Shown piece by piece: positions 16,029 through 24,065 of a stretch of 64,000 nt of DNA. The position numbers and the translations under genes were made by a program. The stretch's first letter is position 1. The number at the start of each line of letters is the position of its first letter. Origin of the DNA: Puniceicoccaceae bacterium Marseille-Q1082 (GTDB lineage: Bacteria; Verrucomicrobiota; Verrucomicrobiia; Opitutales; Intestinicryptomonadaceae); NCBI GenBank assembly GCA_904424815.1, contig CAJGBI010000001.1, forward strand, positions 310,001 through 374,000, in the 5' to 3' direction. The notes under the pieces were generated by a model. The model saw only the letters and a list, made by a program, of their open reading frames with translations. It was not told the origin of the DNA and ran no database searches.

Positions 16029-17252
16029 ATGCCAAAAATATTTTGCCCTGTAAAAATCCTGAAATTTTTTGCGCTCGTTATGGTTTGGGCGGCGTTTTTC
16101 GCGGTTGGCGCGGCGGCGAAGGAGGAGCCGGAAATCGACGGGGCCGACCTCTATCTCATAAACGTGAGCGTCCCGAGGCATTTTAGCTTCGGCGACTGGA
16201 ATTCCCGCCAGCACCTCATTTTGCGCGTCAGGGCCGGAAATATCGAGGGGTGGGGCGAGTGCGTCATCGGGGTGGACAAGCCGGATATCGATTTGAAAAA
16301 GTACGCGGACGGCATGAAATTTGCCATGGGAAAAACTCCGTCCCGGGTTTTGGAGGAAATGCGCGCCGACCGGAAGATTCTCCCGTGGAATCCATATGAA
16401 GCTTTGAACATGGCGCTTTGGGATTTGCGCGGAAAGTCGGAGGGCAGGCCGTCGGCGGAACTTCTCGGATTGCGCGGCGATGGAGCGGTGAACGGAATGT
16501 TCTGCATTCTTGAAAACGACCCGGCAAAGGTTGCCGAGCGCGCCGAGGCGGCGAAAAAGGGCGGATTTTCGGAGTGCGTCAAATTGAAAATCTTCGGCGA
16601 CGCGGATTCCGACTGCGCGCTCATATCCGTTTTGCGAAAGGCGATGGGGCCGAAATGCTTTATCGTTGCCGACGCGAATTGCGGATACAGGGGACATGCA
16701 GATTTGCGCGAGCTCGCGGGCGTTTTGTCGCGCCTTTCCAAAGCGGGGCTTGACGCCGTTGAAGACCCCGCAAAACTCTCCGATTCCGAGATGGTGGAGC
16801 TTCAAAAACTCTGCCGCCCGTTCGGTTTGTCGCTGATACCCGACGCGAACCTGCGCCCGGCGTGGCGCGCGCTCGCGGAGTCGCCCGCTGGAATGGGCGG
16901 ATTTTACAATCTTCACCCGGGCTGCATGGGCGATTTGTACGACATGGCGCGCCTCGCTGAAAAAATCTCCTCTTCCGGCGCGGGGATAATGATAGGCGAC
17001 AACAGCCTGATAGGGCCTGGGTGCCAGATATACCAGCAGATAGCCTCCGCGGTCTCCGCCGCCTGGTGCGAGGCCCTCGAAAAGCCCGAAGAATCCACTG
17101 CGTTCCTCGACTGCCTGAAAAGCTCTCCGATTGTCCGGCTGCCCGGCGGGAAGATCGCCGCGCGGCGCGGAGTCCCGGGCTGGGGGTTGGAAGTCGACTC
17201 GGAAAAGCTCGGCAAGCTTGCCGAGCGCAGGGTTTGCGTCTCCGCAAAATAG
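16029..17252 (+). CDS. Secreted enolase-superfamily (mandelate racemase/muconate lactonizing) enzyme
   Basis: The start ATG 16029 gives a typical signal peptide (FFALVMVWAAFFAVGAAA), so the enzyme is exported or lipid-layer associated. The mature part has the superfamily capping domain (residues about 35-150) and a barrel with KLKIFGD (catalytic KxK), VADANCGY, DAVEDPAKL and a late IMIGDNSLIGPG, covering the usual metal ligands and bases. Most relatives are cytoplasmic, so the signal peptide is unusual. The substrate cannot be read from sequence; acid-sugar dehydratase or epimerase activity are possibilities. It is followed by a strong terminator. Confidence 0.83.
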   Translation: MPKIFCPVKILKFFALVMVWAAFFAVGAAAKEEPEIDGADLYLINVSVPRHFSFGDWNSRQHLILRVRAGNIEGWGECVIGVDKPDIDLKKYADGMKFAMGKTPSRVLEEMRADRKILPWNPYEALNMALWDLRGKSEGRPSAELLGLRGDGAVNGMFCILENDPAKVAERAEAAKKGGFSECVKLKIFGDADSDCALISVLRKAMGPKCFIVADANCGYRGHADLRELAGVLSRLSKAGLDAVEDPAKLSDSEMVELQKLCRPFGLSLIPDANLRPAWRALAESPAGMGGFYNLHPGCMGDLYDMARLAEKISSSGAGIMIGDNSLIGPGCQIYQQIASAVSAAWCEALEKPEESTAFLDCLKSSPIVRLPGGKIAARRGVPGWGLEVDSEKLGKLAERRVCVSAK

Positions 17253-17272
17253 CGCGGCAATCCACCGAGCGT

Positions 17273-17301
17273 CCGCCCGAATTTTCGGGCGGCTTTTTTT
17301 T
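17273..17301 (+). terminator. Rho-independent terminator after the enolase-superfamily gene
   Basis: Stem CCGCCCGAA / TTCGGGCGG (17273-17281, 17284-17292) is followed by eight T residues (17294-17301). It separates this gene from the iron operon downstream. Confidence 0.85.
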
Positions 17302-17336
17302 CGCCGCCTTCCGAGACAAAAACGGAAAAATTTTTG

Positions 17337-17367
17337 TTGACATGAAAAAATGTTAGTTGAATCTAAC
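17337..17367 (+). promoter_or_regulatory. Promoter with metalloregulator-like operator upstream of the iron operon
   Basis: TTGACA (17337-17342), a 17-base spacer and AATCTA (17360-17365) form a promoter. The palindrome GTTAGTTGAATCTAAC (17352-17367) covers the -10, where a bound repressor would block RNA polymerase. Its TTAG...CTAA form resembles DtxR/MntR-type metal-dependent repressor sites. The transcript would have a leader of about 215 bases before the first gene, in which I see no gene. Confidence 0.6.
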
Positions 17368-17588
17368 TTCAAAATTTTACCGATGATCCGGACGCGCGGC
17401 GGGCCCGCGCCCTCTTGAAAAAAAGAGGCGCGCGGATTTCCCCGCCGGCCCGCCTCCGCGCCAAGCCGAAACATGCACACTTCAAAACCGCGCAGAAAAA
17501 TTTTTTCGACAGGCCCCGCAGCCGCGGGGCCCCATTGCGTTCCCGTCCGCCTTTGCGCCGCGGAGAAAACCTCGCCCGCATTTTGCCT

Positions 17589-19211
17589 ATGAAAAATTTT
17601 TTGGCATTTGTTGCGGCTCTCGCGCTCCTTGCGGCGGCGGCCGGATGCGCGCCCGACGGGGGCGGCAACCGCAAAGACTTCATTCCGCCCGCGGCGGCAA
17701 AAGTAGAGGGGCACCCGCGCGTCCCGCTCGCCGCGCTCAAAGATCCGCGGGCGAGCGCCGGCGCGGGATTCGGCAACATAAGGCCCGAATTTGTCGCCAA
17801 ATCGTGCATTTCCTGCCACGTCAACAGGGGCGTAGACACCGTCCCGCCGCCGCACAAGACGCCCGACGGAAAACGCGGGCCCGCGTACTATCTGGGCGGA
17901 AAATCCGGAACCGTGTTCACGGCGACTTCGCGCGCCTTTGAACAGCCGTCTCCCGCAATTGTCGAGGCCGGGCTTGAAAAGCGATTCAATGCGGGCGAGG
18001 CGTTTTTCGAGGGAAATTTCGTGGAAGATTCCGACATGCCGTTCGGGGGGCTTGGGCCGACATACATGAAGACTTCGTGCATAGCCTGCCATCCCGGATA
18101 CGGGAGGGCGAGGCGCACGGCGAATTTTGCCGAAGAATACGGAAACGGTTACATCGCCACCGTCCACCGTCCCGACGGAAGCGTTGCGGAAGGGTACACG
18201 CCCATGCTGCAAATCCATGCGGTAAAGCCGTACCTCCCCTACGCCCGCGGCGTGAAAATCGAATGGCGCGAATTTGTCGACAGGCACGGCAACCGCTATC
18301 CCGACGGATCTCCGTACAACGCCGGAAAGCCCACGGAGGGAAAGCTCGTATACCCGACCGCCGACATAATCGGCCCCCTCCTTCCGCTTCCGGACGACTA
18401 CCGCGTATCGATAGAGTCCACCATAGGCATATACGGCACGGGGCTTTTGGACGCCATTAGCGACGAGTCGATACTCGGCGAGCACAGGCGGCAGCATTCG
18501 TTCTCGGGGCCGGTCAAGGGGATTCGAGGCAAGTGGATTGAGGAGCCCGACGGGAGCAGGAGGCTCGGCAAATTCACTTGGCATTGCGACCGCGCGACCC
18601 TCGGGAACGGCCCGGGTTCAAACGGCATTTACAACACTACAAACGTCACGCGCAAGGACAGGCCGGACCTCTACGCCACCCCGCAGTGGCTCGCAAAGCA
18701 TGAGGAGATGGGCATAGACACTTCGCCGCTCAAAATGCGCAAAATAGAGGAGCTCTCGCAGGAGGACTTCGAGGACTTCATGGTCTGGCACAGGGGGCTT
18801 GCGGTTCCCGCGGCGCGCGGGCTCGACCGTCCGGAGGTTCAAAACGGCCAGAAGATTTTTTATGAAATCGGCTGCGCCGGCTGCCACAAGCCGGAATGGA
18901 ATACCGGCTTCTACCCCCCGCTGCCCGGGTATTCCAACCAGACGATCCGCCCCTACACCGACATGCTGATGCACGACATGGGCGAGGAAAACCGCGGGCG
19001 TTTCAGGACATTCCGCACGCCGCCGCTCTGGGGGCGCGGGCTGATGCGCAAGACCGCGGGGCACACCGACATGTTCCACGATTTGCGCGCGAGGGACTTC
19101 GAGGAGGCGGTGTTGTGGCACTTCGGCGAGGCCGAGTTCGCCCGCGAGAGGTTCAGGGAGCTCTCCGCCAAGGAGAGGTCCGACCTGATAGAGTTTTTGG
19201 AGGCTTTGTAG
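17589..19211 (+). CDS. Tri-haem DUF1111-family di-haem oxidoreductase-like lipoprotein
   Basis: This 540-residue protein has a lipoprotein signal (MKNFLAFVAALALLAAAAGC), so it is anchored in the cell envelope. Three c-type haem motifs are visible: CISCH (residue ~76), CIACH (~164) and CAGCH (~434), plus the conserved PPLWGRGL and a peroxidase-like C-terminus. DUF1111 proteins are distant relatives of di-haem cytochrome c peroxidases and MauG and often occur in iron-uptake loci. Here it heads an operon with a siderophore-type importer, suggesting electron transfer for periplasmic iron reduction or release (inference). Haem attachment could use the ResB/CcsA pair at 30950-33578. Confidence 0.85.
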   Translation: MKNFLAFVAALALLAAAAGCAPDGGGNRKDFIPPAAAKVEGHPRVPLAALKDPRASAGAGFGNIRPEFVAKSCISCHVNRGVDTVPPPHKTPDGKRGPAYYLGGKSGTVFTATSRAFEQPSPAIVEAGLEKRFNAGEAFFEGNFVEDSDMPFGGLGPTYMKTSCIACHPGYGRARRTANFAEEYGNGYIATVHRPDGSVAEGYTPMLQIHAVKPYLPYARGVKIEWREFVDRHGNRYPDGSPYNAGKPTEGKLVYPTADIIGPLLPLPDDYRVSIESTIGIYGTGLLDAISDESILGEHRRQHSFSGPVKGIRGKWIEEPDGSRRLGKFTWHCDRATLGNGPGSNGIYNTTNVTRKDRPDLYATPQWLAKHEEMGIDTSPLKMRKIEELSQEDFEDFMVWHRGLAVPAARGLDRPEVQNGQKIFYEIGCAGCHKPEWNTGFYPPLPGYSNQTIRPYTDMLMHDMGEENRGRFRTFRTPPLWGRGLMRKTAGHTDMFHDLRARDFEEAVLWHFGEAEFARERFRELSAKERSDLIEFLEAL

Positions 19212-19231
19212 ACTAAGGAAACGGCGATTTT

Positions 19232-20308
19232 ATGGACAATAATTTTGGAAAAAATCTCAGAACATCCTCAAAGGCGCTGCCGCTCTGCGCAAAGTCTGCG
19301 GAAATCAGATTCGCGGTTGCGGAGGGCGGCGAAATCTCCGACGGGGCGGAGTTGCTCGCCTCAGTCGCGGGCGGCGGTTCCCTCGCCGTCGCCGAACTCT
19401 ACGCGGGGGAGTCCGCCGGAGCCTCCGGATTCCCCCCCTGCGGGCTCACGCGGTTTTTCGGAACACAGGCGGGCGAAAAAGGCTTCTACCGCGGAATGGA
19501 GGCTATGGCCGTTTCGGGCGCGGAGGGGCGGAGGCTGGAATTTGGGGGAAAGCGGGTCGGCATTTGCTTTGAGGACGACTGCGCTCGCTACGCGGTCTTG
19601 GGCGGGCTTTTCCCCCGCGACCTCTCCGCGCCTAAGTACAGGCAGGCGCTCGACGTGTTCGGCGCGATGGAGGGCGCTCTGAAAAGCGCAGGAATGGATT
19701 TTTCAAACGTGTTCCGCACATGGTTTTACAACGACGGCATTCTCGATTGGTACGGCGACTTCAACCGCGCCCGCGACGCGTTTTTCGAAAAGCGCGGCGT
19801 GTTCGGCCGCTATGTGCCCGCGAGCACTGGAATAGGCTCCCGCAATGCGGAGGGGGCGGCTATCATGGCGAGGGCCTTTGCGATTCTCCCCAAGCGGCCA
19901 GAGGCGAAATTCTCGGCGGTTCCATCGCCTTTGCAATGCCCGGCGCTCGACTACCGCAGCTCGTTCAGCCGCGCCGCGGAGTTTTCCCATCCCAACTTCC
20001 GGTATCTGACAATCTCGGGCACGGCGAGCATCGAGCCCGGCGGAAAGACAGCTCATGCGGGCGACATAAGGGGGCAGATAAACCTCTCCCTCGACGTCGC
20101 GGGAGCCATATTGGAGTCGCGCGGCATGGGTTGGGGCGATGTTCTGCGCTCCGTGGCGTATTTGAAGGACGCGGCGTATGAACCCGCCTTTGCCGAAATC
20201 CGGAGGGCGCGCGGGCTCGAAAAATTGCCGTGCGTCTGGATTCAGGCCGACGTGTGCCGCGGCGACCTGCTGTTTGAAATAGAGCTCGACGCGGCGGCCG
20301 CGCGCTGA
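19232..20308 (+). CDS. Two-domain RidA/chorismatase-fold protein
   Basis: The protein of 358 residues has no signal peptide. The central and C-terminal parts resemble the YjgF/RidA fold as arranged in chorismatases (FkbO/Hyg5/XanB2): FRTWFYNDGILDWYGDFNRARDAFF, VPASTGIGSRNAEG, FRYLTISGTASIEPGG and a terminal VCRGDLLFEIEL. Chorismatases turn chorismate into dihydroxycyclohexadiene or hydroxybenzoate acids, compounds used in siderophores and pigments. Its position between a haem lipoprotein and an iron ABC importer makes a siderophore-related role attractive, but that is inference; a plain RidA-like role is the alternative. It starts 20 bases after the lipoprotein gene. Confidence 0.62.
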   Translation: MDNNFGKNLRTSSKALPLCAKSAEIRFAVAEGGEISDGAELLASVAGGGSLAVAELYAGESAGASGFPPCGLTRFFGTQAGEKGFYRGMEAMAVSGAEGRRLEFGGKRVGICFEDDCARYAVLGGLFPRDLSAPKYRQALDVFGAMEGALKSAGMDFSNVFRTWFYNDGILDWYGDFNRARDAFFEKRGVFGRYVPASTGIGSRNAEGAAIMARAFAILPKRPEAKFSAVPSPLQCPALDYRSSFSRAAEFSHPNFRYLTISGTASIEPGGKTAHAGDIRGQINLSLDVAGAILESRGMGWGDVLRSVAYLKDAAYEPAFAEIRRARGLEKLPCVWIQADVCRGDLLFEIELDAAAAR

Positions 20309-20312
20309 TGCG

Positions 20313-21266
20313 ATGGCGTGGAGAATTGTCCAGTGGCTCGCGTTGGCGGCTCTCGCGCTGTGGTCGCTCTTCGTCGGGGTTGCCGACCTCTCCGCGGCGG
20401 AGCTTTTCGGCGGCGGAGGGGAGTCGCTCCGGATACTCCTAACGAGCAGGGTCCCGAGGCTTGCCAGCATACTCGTGGCAGGCGGCAGCCTCGCGATTTC
20501 GGGGCTTATCATGCAGCGCATAACGCAAAACCGCTTCGTTTCGCCCACGACGGCGGGGACGATGGAGTGGTGCAGGCTCGGAGTGATGGCCGCCATAATT
20601 TTCTTTCCGGACGCGCCGGCGCTTCTGAGGGTTGGAAGCGCCTTTGCGGTGTCGCTCGTCGGGACTTCCGTGTTTCTCGCGTTCGCGTCTCGCATAAGGC
20701 GTTCGGATTCGGTTCTCGTGCCGCTCACGGGCATGATGCTCGGGGGCGTCGTAAACGCCGCGGCGACGTTTTTTGCGTACCAGTGCGACATCGTCCAAAA
20801 CATTGCCTCCTGGCTCCAAGGGAATTTTTCGCTCGTGATATGCGGAAACTACGAGCTTCTGTACATTGGGATTCCGTTCATGGCCTTGGCGTACTTATAC
20901 GCAGACCGCTTCACGATAGCCGGCATGGGGCGCGATACGTCGACTTCCCTCGGGCTCGACCATTCGGCGATAGTGCGCGCGGGGCTCGTGATAGTCTCGG
21001 TGGTGAGCTCCATAACAATCGTGGGGGTCGGAAACATTCCGTTCGTCGGGCTCGTCGTCCCGAACATAGTCTCCATATTCAGGGGGGATTCGGTAAGGGG
21101 GATGCTCTTCGACACCGCATGGCTTGGGGCGATTCTCGTGCTTTCGTGCGACATGCTCGGGAGGCTTCTGATAAGCCCGTACGAAATTCCGGTCGGGATA
21201 ATTTTGAGCGTTGTCGGGGGCGCCGTGTTTTTGGCGCTCCTGCTCGGGGGGAGGCGGCATGGATAG
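20313..21266 (+). CDS. Iron-siderophore ABC transporter permease (FecCD family), first subunit
   Basis: This is an inner-membrane permease of 317 residues with about nine helices. It shows the FecCD signature VPRLASILVAGGSLAISGLIMQRITQNRFVSPTT near the N-terminus and the coupling region GNIPFVGLVVPNIVSIFRG. The sequence most resembles the petrobactin/catecholate class (YclN/VctD/FatD type). It pairs with the second permease, which overlaps it by 8 bases, and with the ATPase and binding protein downstream. It starts 4 bases after the chorismatase-like gene. Confidence 0.92.
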   Translation: MAWRIVQWLALAALALWSLFVGVADLSAAELFGGGGESLRILLTSRVPRLASILVAGGSLAISGLIMQRITQNRFVSPTTAGTMEWCRLGVMAAIIFFPDAPALLRVGSAFAVSLVGTSVFLAFASRIRRSDSVLVPLTGMMLGGVVNAAATFFAYQCDIVQNIASWLQGNFSLVICGNYELLYIGIPFMALAYLYADRFTIAGMGRDTSTSLGLDHSAIVRAGLVIVSVVSSITIVGVGNIPFVGLVVPNIVSIFRGDSVRGMLFDTAWLGAILVLSCDMLGRLLISPYEIPVGIILSVVGGAVFLALLLGGRRHG

Positions 21267-22236
21267 CGCGCCGAACCGCCGCCGCAGTGCGTTTGCCTCC
21301 GCTTTCGCCGCGCTCGGGTTCGCGTTTCTTGCGCTCGCGCTCTATTACGCTCTCTCCGGGCTCTCGGCCGATACGTGGGATTACAGCCTTCCGCGCCGCA
21401 TAAAAGTGCTGGCCGGCATATCGCTCGTTGCGGTGTCCGTCGGCATGTCTGCCGTCGTATTCCAGACTGTCGCCGCCAACCACATTCTCACTCCTGGCAT
21501 AATGGGGCTAGACAGCCTCTACGTGTTTTTGCAGACGCTCGTCATATATTTTTGCGGGAGCGGCGGGCTCGGCGAGTTCGCGGGTCCGCCGCAGTTCGTC
21601 GCAACCGTCGCGCTGATGTCCGGAGCGTGCGCGCTCATATTCGTTCTCATGTTTCGGAGGCGGGACGGGAGCGTCTACCATGCGGTGCTCGTCGGCATAG
21701 TGTTCGGCATAGCTTTTGAGGGGATGTCGAAGTTCATGCAGGTCATAATCGACCCGAGCGAATTTTCCGTCCTCGAGGGCAGGATGTTTGCGAGCTTCAA
21801 CCGCATAAACGTCGGGCTGCTCGGCATATCGGCCGCGGCGGTTGCGGCCGCCGCGCTGTGGATGCTTCCGGACTTCCGGAATCTCGACGCGCTGACGCTC
21901 GGGCGTTCGCAGTCGGTGGCGCTGGGGGTTGATTACAGGCGAGTGGTTTTGAAGTCGATACTTGCGGTTGCCGTGCTCACCTCGGCTTCGACGGCTCTCG
22001 TGGGGCCCGTGACCTTCCTGGGAATCATCGTTGCGAGCCTCGCGCGCTTTATTTTTCCGACATACCGACACGGAGTCCTCGTCCCGGGCGCGATACTCGC
22101 GGGGCTGTGCGTCCTGACCTTCGGAATGCTTGTGACGGAGAGAATCCTGAATTTCGCGGTTCCCCTCGGTGTCGTCATAAACTTCGCCGGCGGAATCTAT
22201 TTTATATATCTTATGCTCAAATACAGAAGCTTATGA
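21259..22236 (+). CDS. Iron-siderophore ABC transporter permease (FecCD family), second subunit
   Basis: This 325-residue multi-span permease completes the heterodimeric membrane channel. Visible family features are VGMSAVVFQTVAANHILTPGIMGLDSLYVFLQT and, near the end, ALVGPVTFLGIIVASLARFIFPTYRHGVLVPG, the ATPase-coupling loop. The class resembles YclO/VctG/FatC. The start at 21259 (MDSAPNRRRSAF) overlaps the previous gene by 8 bases, and its stop overlaps the ATPase start (ATGA), so the subunits are translationally coupled. Confidence 0.92.
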   Translation: MDSAPNRRRSAFASAFAALGFAFLALALYYALSGLSADTWDYSLPRRIKVLAGISLVAVSVGMSAVVFQTVAANHILTPGIMGLDSLYVFLQTLVIYFCGSGGLGEFAGPPQFVATVALMSGACALIFVLMFRRRDGSVYHAVLVGIVFGIAFEGMSKFMQVIIDPSEFSVLEGRMFASFNRINVGLLGISAAAVAAAALWMLPDFRNLDALTLGRSQSVALGVDYRRVVLKSILAVAVLTSASTALVGPVTFLGIIVASLARFIFPTYRHGVLVPGAILAGLCVLTFGMLVTERILNFAVPLGVVINFAGGIYFIYLMLKYRSL

Positions 22237-22991
22237 TAGTCCTGAAAAACCTTTCAAAGAAATACCGCTCCTCCGCCGTTCTCGACGGCGTGAGCGCGTC
22301 GCTGCCCGAGGGGAAGATAACGGCGTTCATCGGCGGCAACGGAGCGGGCAAGAGCACGGCGCTCAACATAATTAGCCGGCTGATTCCCGCGACCTCGGGA
22401 ACCGTGGAAATAGACGGCGTCCCGCTCGGCGCGTGGAAGAGCCGCGAGCTCGCCAAGCGGCTTACCATTCTCTCCCAGAATCCGTTTACGCCCGCGCGCC
22501 TAACGGTGGAGGAGCTCGTGGAGTTCGGGAGGTTCCCGCATTGCAACGGGCGCCCGGGGGCGGAGGACCGAAGGATGGTCGAATTCGCCATGGAGTGCGC
22601 CGGCATAGCCGATTTGCGGAACCGCTTTCTTGACGAGCTGTCGGGAGGGCAGCGACAGATAGCCCACATAGCGATGGCGGTCGCGCAGGACACCAAGTAC
22701 ATACTGCTCGACGAGCCGCTCAACAACCTCGACATGAACCGTGCGGCGAAAGTCATGAAACTCGTCAGGGCGCTCGCGAGAGAGAGGGGCAAGAGCGTAG
22801 TCATAGTAATCCACGACATCAACTTCGTTTCGTTTTACGCCGACTTCGTGGCTGCCTTCAAAAACGGGAAGCTGCTCTACTGCGGGCCGGCGGACGGGGC
22901 GATGTCCCCGCGGGTGTTGCGCGGCGTGTACGACATGGACATCGCCGTGGAGGAGCGCGGCGGCAAAAAGCTGTGCGTCTACTACGAATGA
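22233..22991 (+). CDS. Iron-siderophore ABC transporter ATP-binding protein
   Basis: This is the cytoplasmic ATPase of the importer, 252 residues. Walker A GGNGAGKST, Q-loop LSQNPFTP, signature LSGGQRQIAHIAMAVAQ, Walker B YILLDEPLNNLD and the switch His in VIHDINF are all present. It is closest in pattern to YclP/FatE/VctC ATPases. The start ATG 22233 overlaps the permease stop; the longer upstream frame is an artefact. The substrate-binding protein follows 27 bases later. Confidence 0.93.
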   Translation: MIVLKNLSKKYRSSAVLDGVSASLPEGKITAFIGGNGAGKSTALNIISRLIPATSGTVEIDGVPLGAWKSRELAKRLTILSQNPFTPARLTVEELVEFGRFPHCNGRPGAEDRRMVEFAMECAGIADLRNRFLDELSGGQRQIAHIAMAVAQDTKYILLDEPLNNLDMNRAAKVMKLVRALARERGKSVVIVIHDINFVSFYADFVAAFKNGKLLYCGPADGAMSPRVLRGVYDMDIAVEERGGKKLCVYYE

Positions 22992-23018
22992 AAATTCGGA
23001 ATTTTTGAGGACAAGCAT

Positions 23019-23927
23019 ATGAAAAATAAAATACTGGCGCTCTCGTCAATCGCGGCGTTTTTCGCCGCCTCCGCATTCGCCGCGGATTTCGCATCTGCGG
23101 CGCACCCCAAGGGGGAGGTGAAAATACCGCTCAATCCCGCGCGCGTGGCCGTTCTCGACTACGGCTCGCTCGACACCCTCGACGCCCTCGGCGTCAGGGC
23201 AAAACTGGCGCTGCCCAAGAAAAATCTTCCGTCGTATCTGGCGAAGTTCAAGGGCGGCGAATACGTCGACATCGGCGGCGTCAAGGAGTTCAACCTCGAG
23301 ACGATAAACGCCTTCAAGCCCGATTTCATCATAATATCAGGCAGGCAGCAGGACTATTACGAAGAGCTCTCGGCAATAGCTCCGGTATATCTGGTAAACA
23401 GCGTCGCGAAAGACCAGCTCGCGGAGGGAGAAAAAAACATAAAGTTTTTCGGGAAAGTTTTCGGGCTTGAAAAGGAGGCAGGGAAGGCGGTAGCCGAAAT
23501 AGGCGCGGCTGTGTCGAAGACGCGCGAAAAGGCCCAAAAATGCGGCATGAAGGCCCTCGTGCTGCTGACGAACGACGGCAAGATAAGCGCGTACGGTTCG
23601 GGCTCGCGCTTCGGGATAATCCACGACGCCCTCGGAATGCGGCAGGCGGATTCGCGCATAAAAGCCGGCATACACGGGCAGCTCGTGAACTACGAATACA
23701 TCGCCGTCGCCAATCCCGACATAATATTTGTAGTCGACCGCTCCGCCGCAATAGGCGTCCGCACGAAGGGCGCGCGGCTTCTCGACAACGCTTTGGTGGC
23801 TAAGACCTCCGCCGCCAAAAACGGCCGCATAATTATGCTCGACCCCGAATGCTGGTACCTCTCCGGCGGCGGCATAGAATCGCTCAAAAAGATGGTTTCG
23901 GAGGTGGGCGCCGCCATATCCAGGTGA
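23019..23927 (+). CDS. Siderophore-binding periplasmic protein of the ABC importer
   Basis: The 302-residue protein has a signal peptide (MKNKILALSSIAAFFAASAFA), with no lipobox Cys. The mature part is a class III binding protein (YclQ/CeuE/VctP/FatB type): HPKGEVKIPLNPARVAVLDYGSLDTLDALG, INAFKPDFIIISGRQQ, a long backbone helix, VANPDIIFVVDRSAAIG and the C-terminal LDPECWYLSGGG. Relatives bind catecholate siderophores such as petrobactin or their ferric fragments. It is the last gene of the operon and is followed by GC-rich hairpins. Confidence 0.9.
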   Translation: MKNKILALSSIAAFFAASAFAADFASAAHPKGEVKIPLNPARVAVLDYGSLDTLDALGVRAKLALPKKNLPSYLAKFKGGEYVDIGGVKEFNLETINAFKPDFIIISGRQQDYYEELSAIAPVYLVNSVAKDQLAEGEKNIKFFGKVFGLEKEAGKAVAEIGAAVSKTREKAQKCGMKALVLLTNDGKISAYGSGSRFGIIHDALGMRQADSRIKAGIHGQLVNYEYIAVANPDIIFVVDRSAAIGVRTKGARLLDNALVAKTSAAKNGRIIMLDPECWYLSGGGIESLKKMVSEVGAAISR

Positions 23928-23928
23928 C

Positions 23929-23980
23929 GCCGCAAAGCGGCTTTCCGGGCGGCCGGTCTGCGGCGCGCGCCGGCCCGCCC
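23929..23980 (+). terminator. GC-rich hairpins after the iron operon
   Basis: A small stem GCCGC-AAA-GCGGC followed by TTT (23929-23944) and a larger one, GGGCGGCCGG with CCGGCCCGCCC (23947-23956, 23970-23980, one bulge), lie after the binding-protein stop. Neither has a long T-tract, so termination is only likely. Confidence 0.4.
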
Positions 23981-24065
23981 GCGCCGCAAAAAGCGCAGGC
24001 GGGATATAAAAGTGTTGCCATTTTGCGCCTTCGCCGGATAACTTGTCCGGAAGTTTTTTTTGCAT

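Noticed and set aside
15954-18584. 876-residue minus-strand ORF opposite the enolase and DUF1111 genes
   Set aside because: No domain and a composition typical of antisense frames; both plus-strand genes have clear motifs, and a terminator and promoter lie in between.
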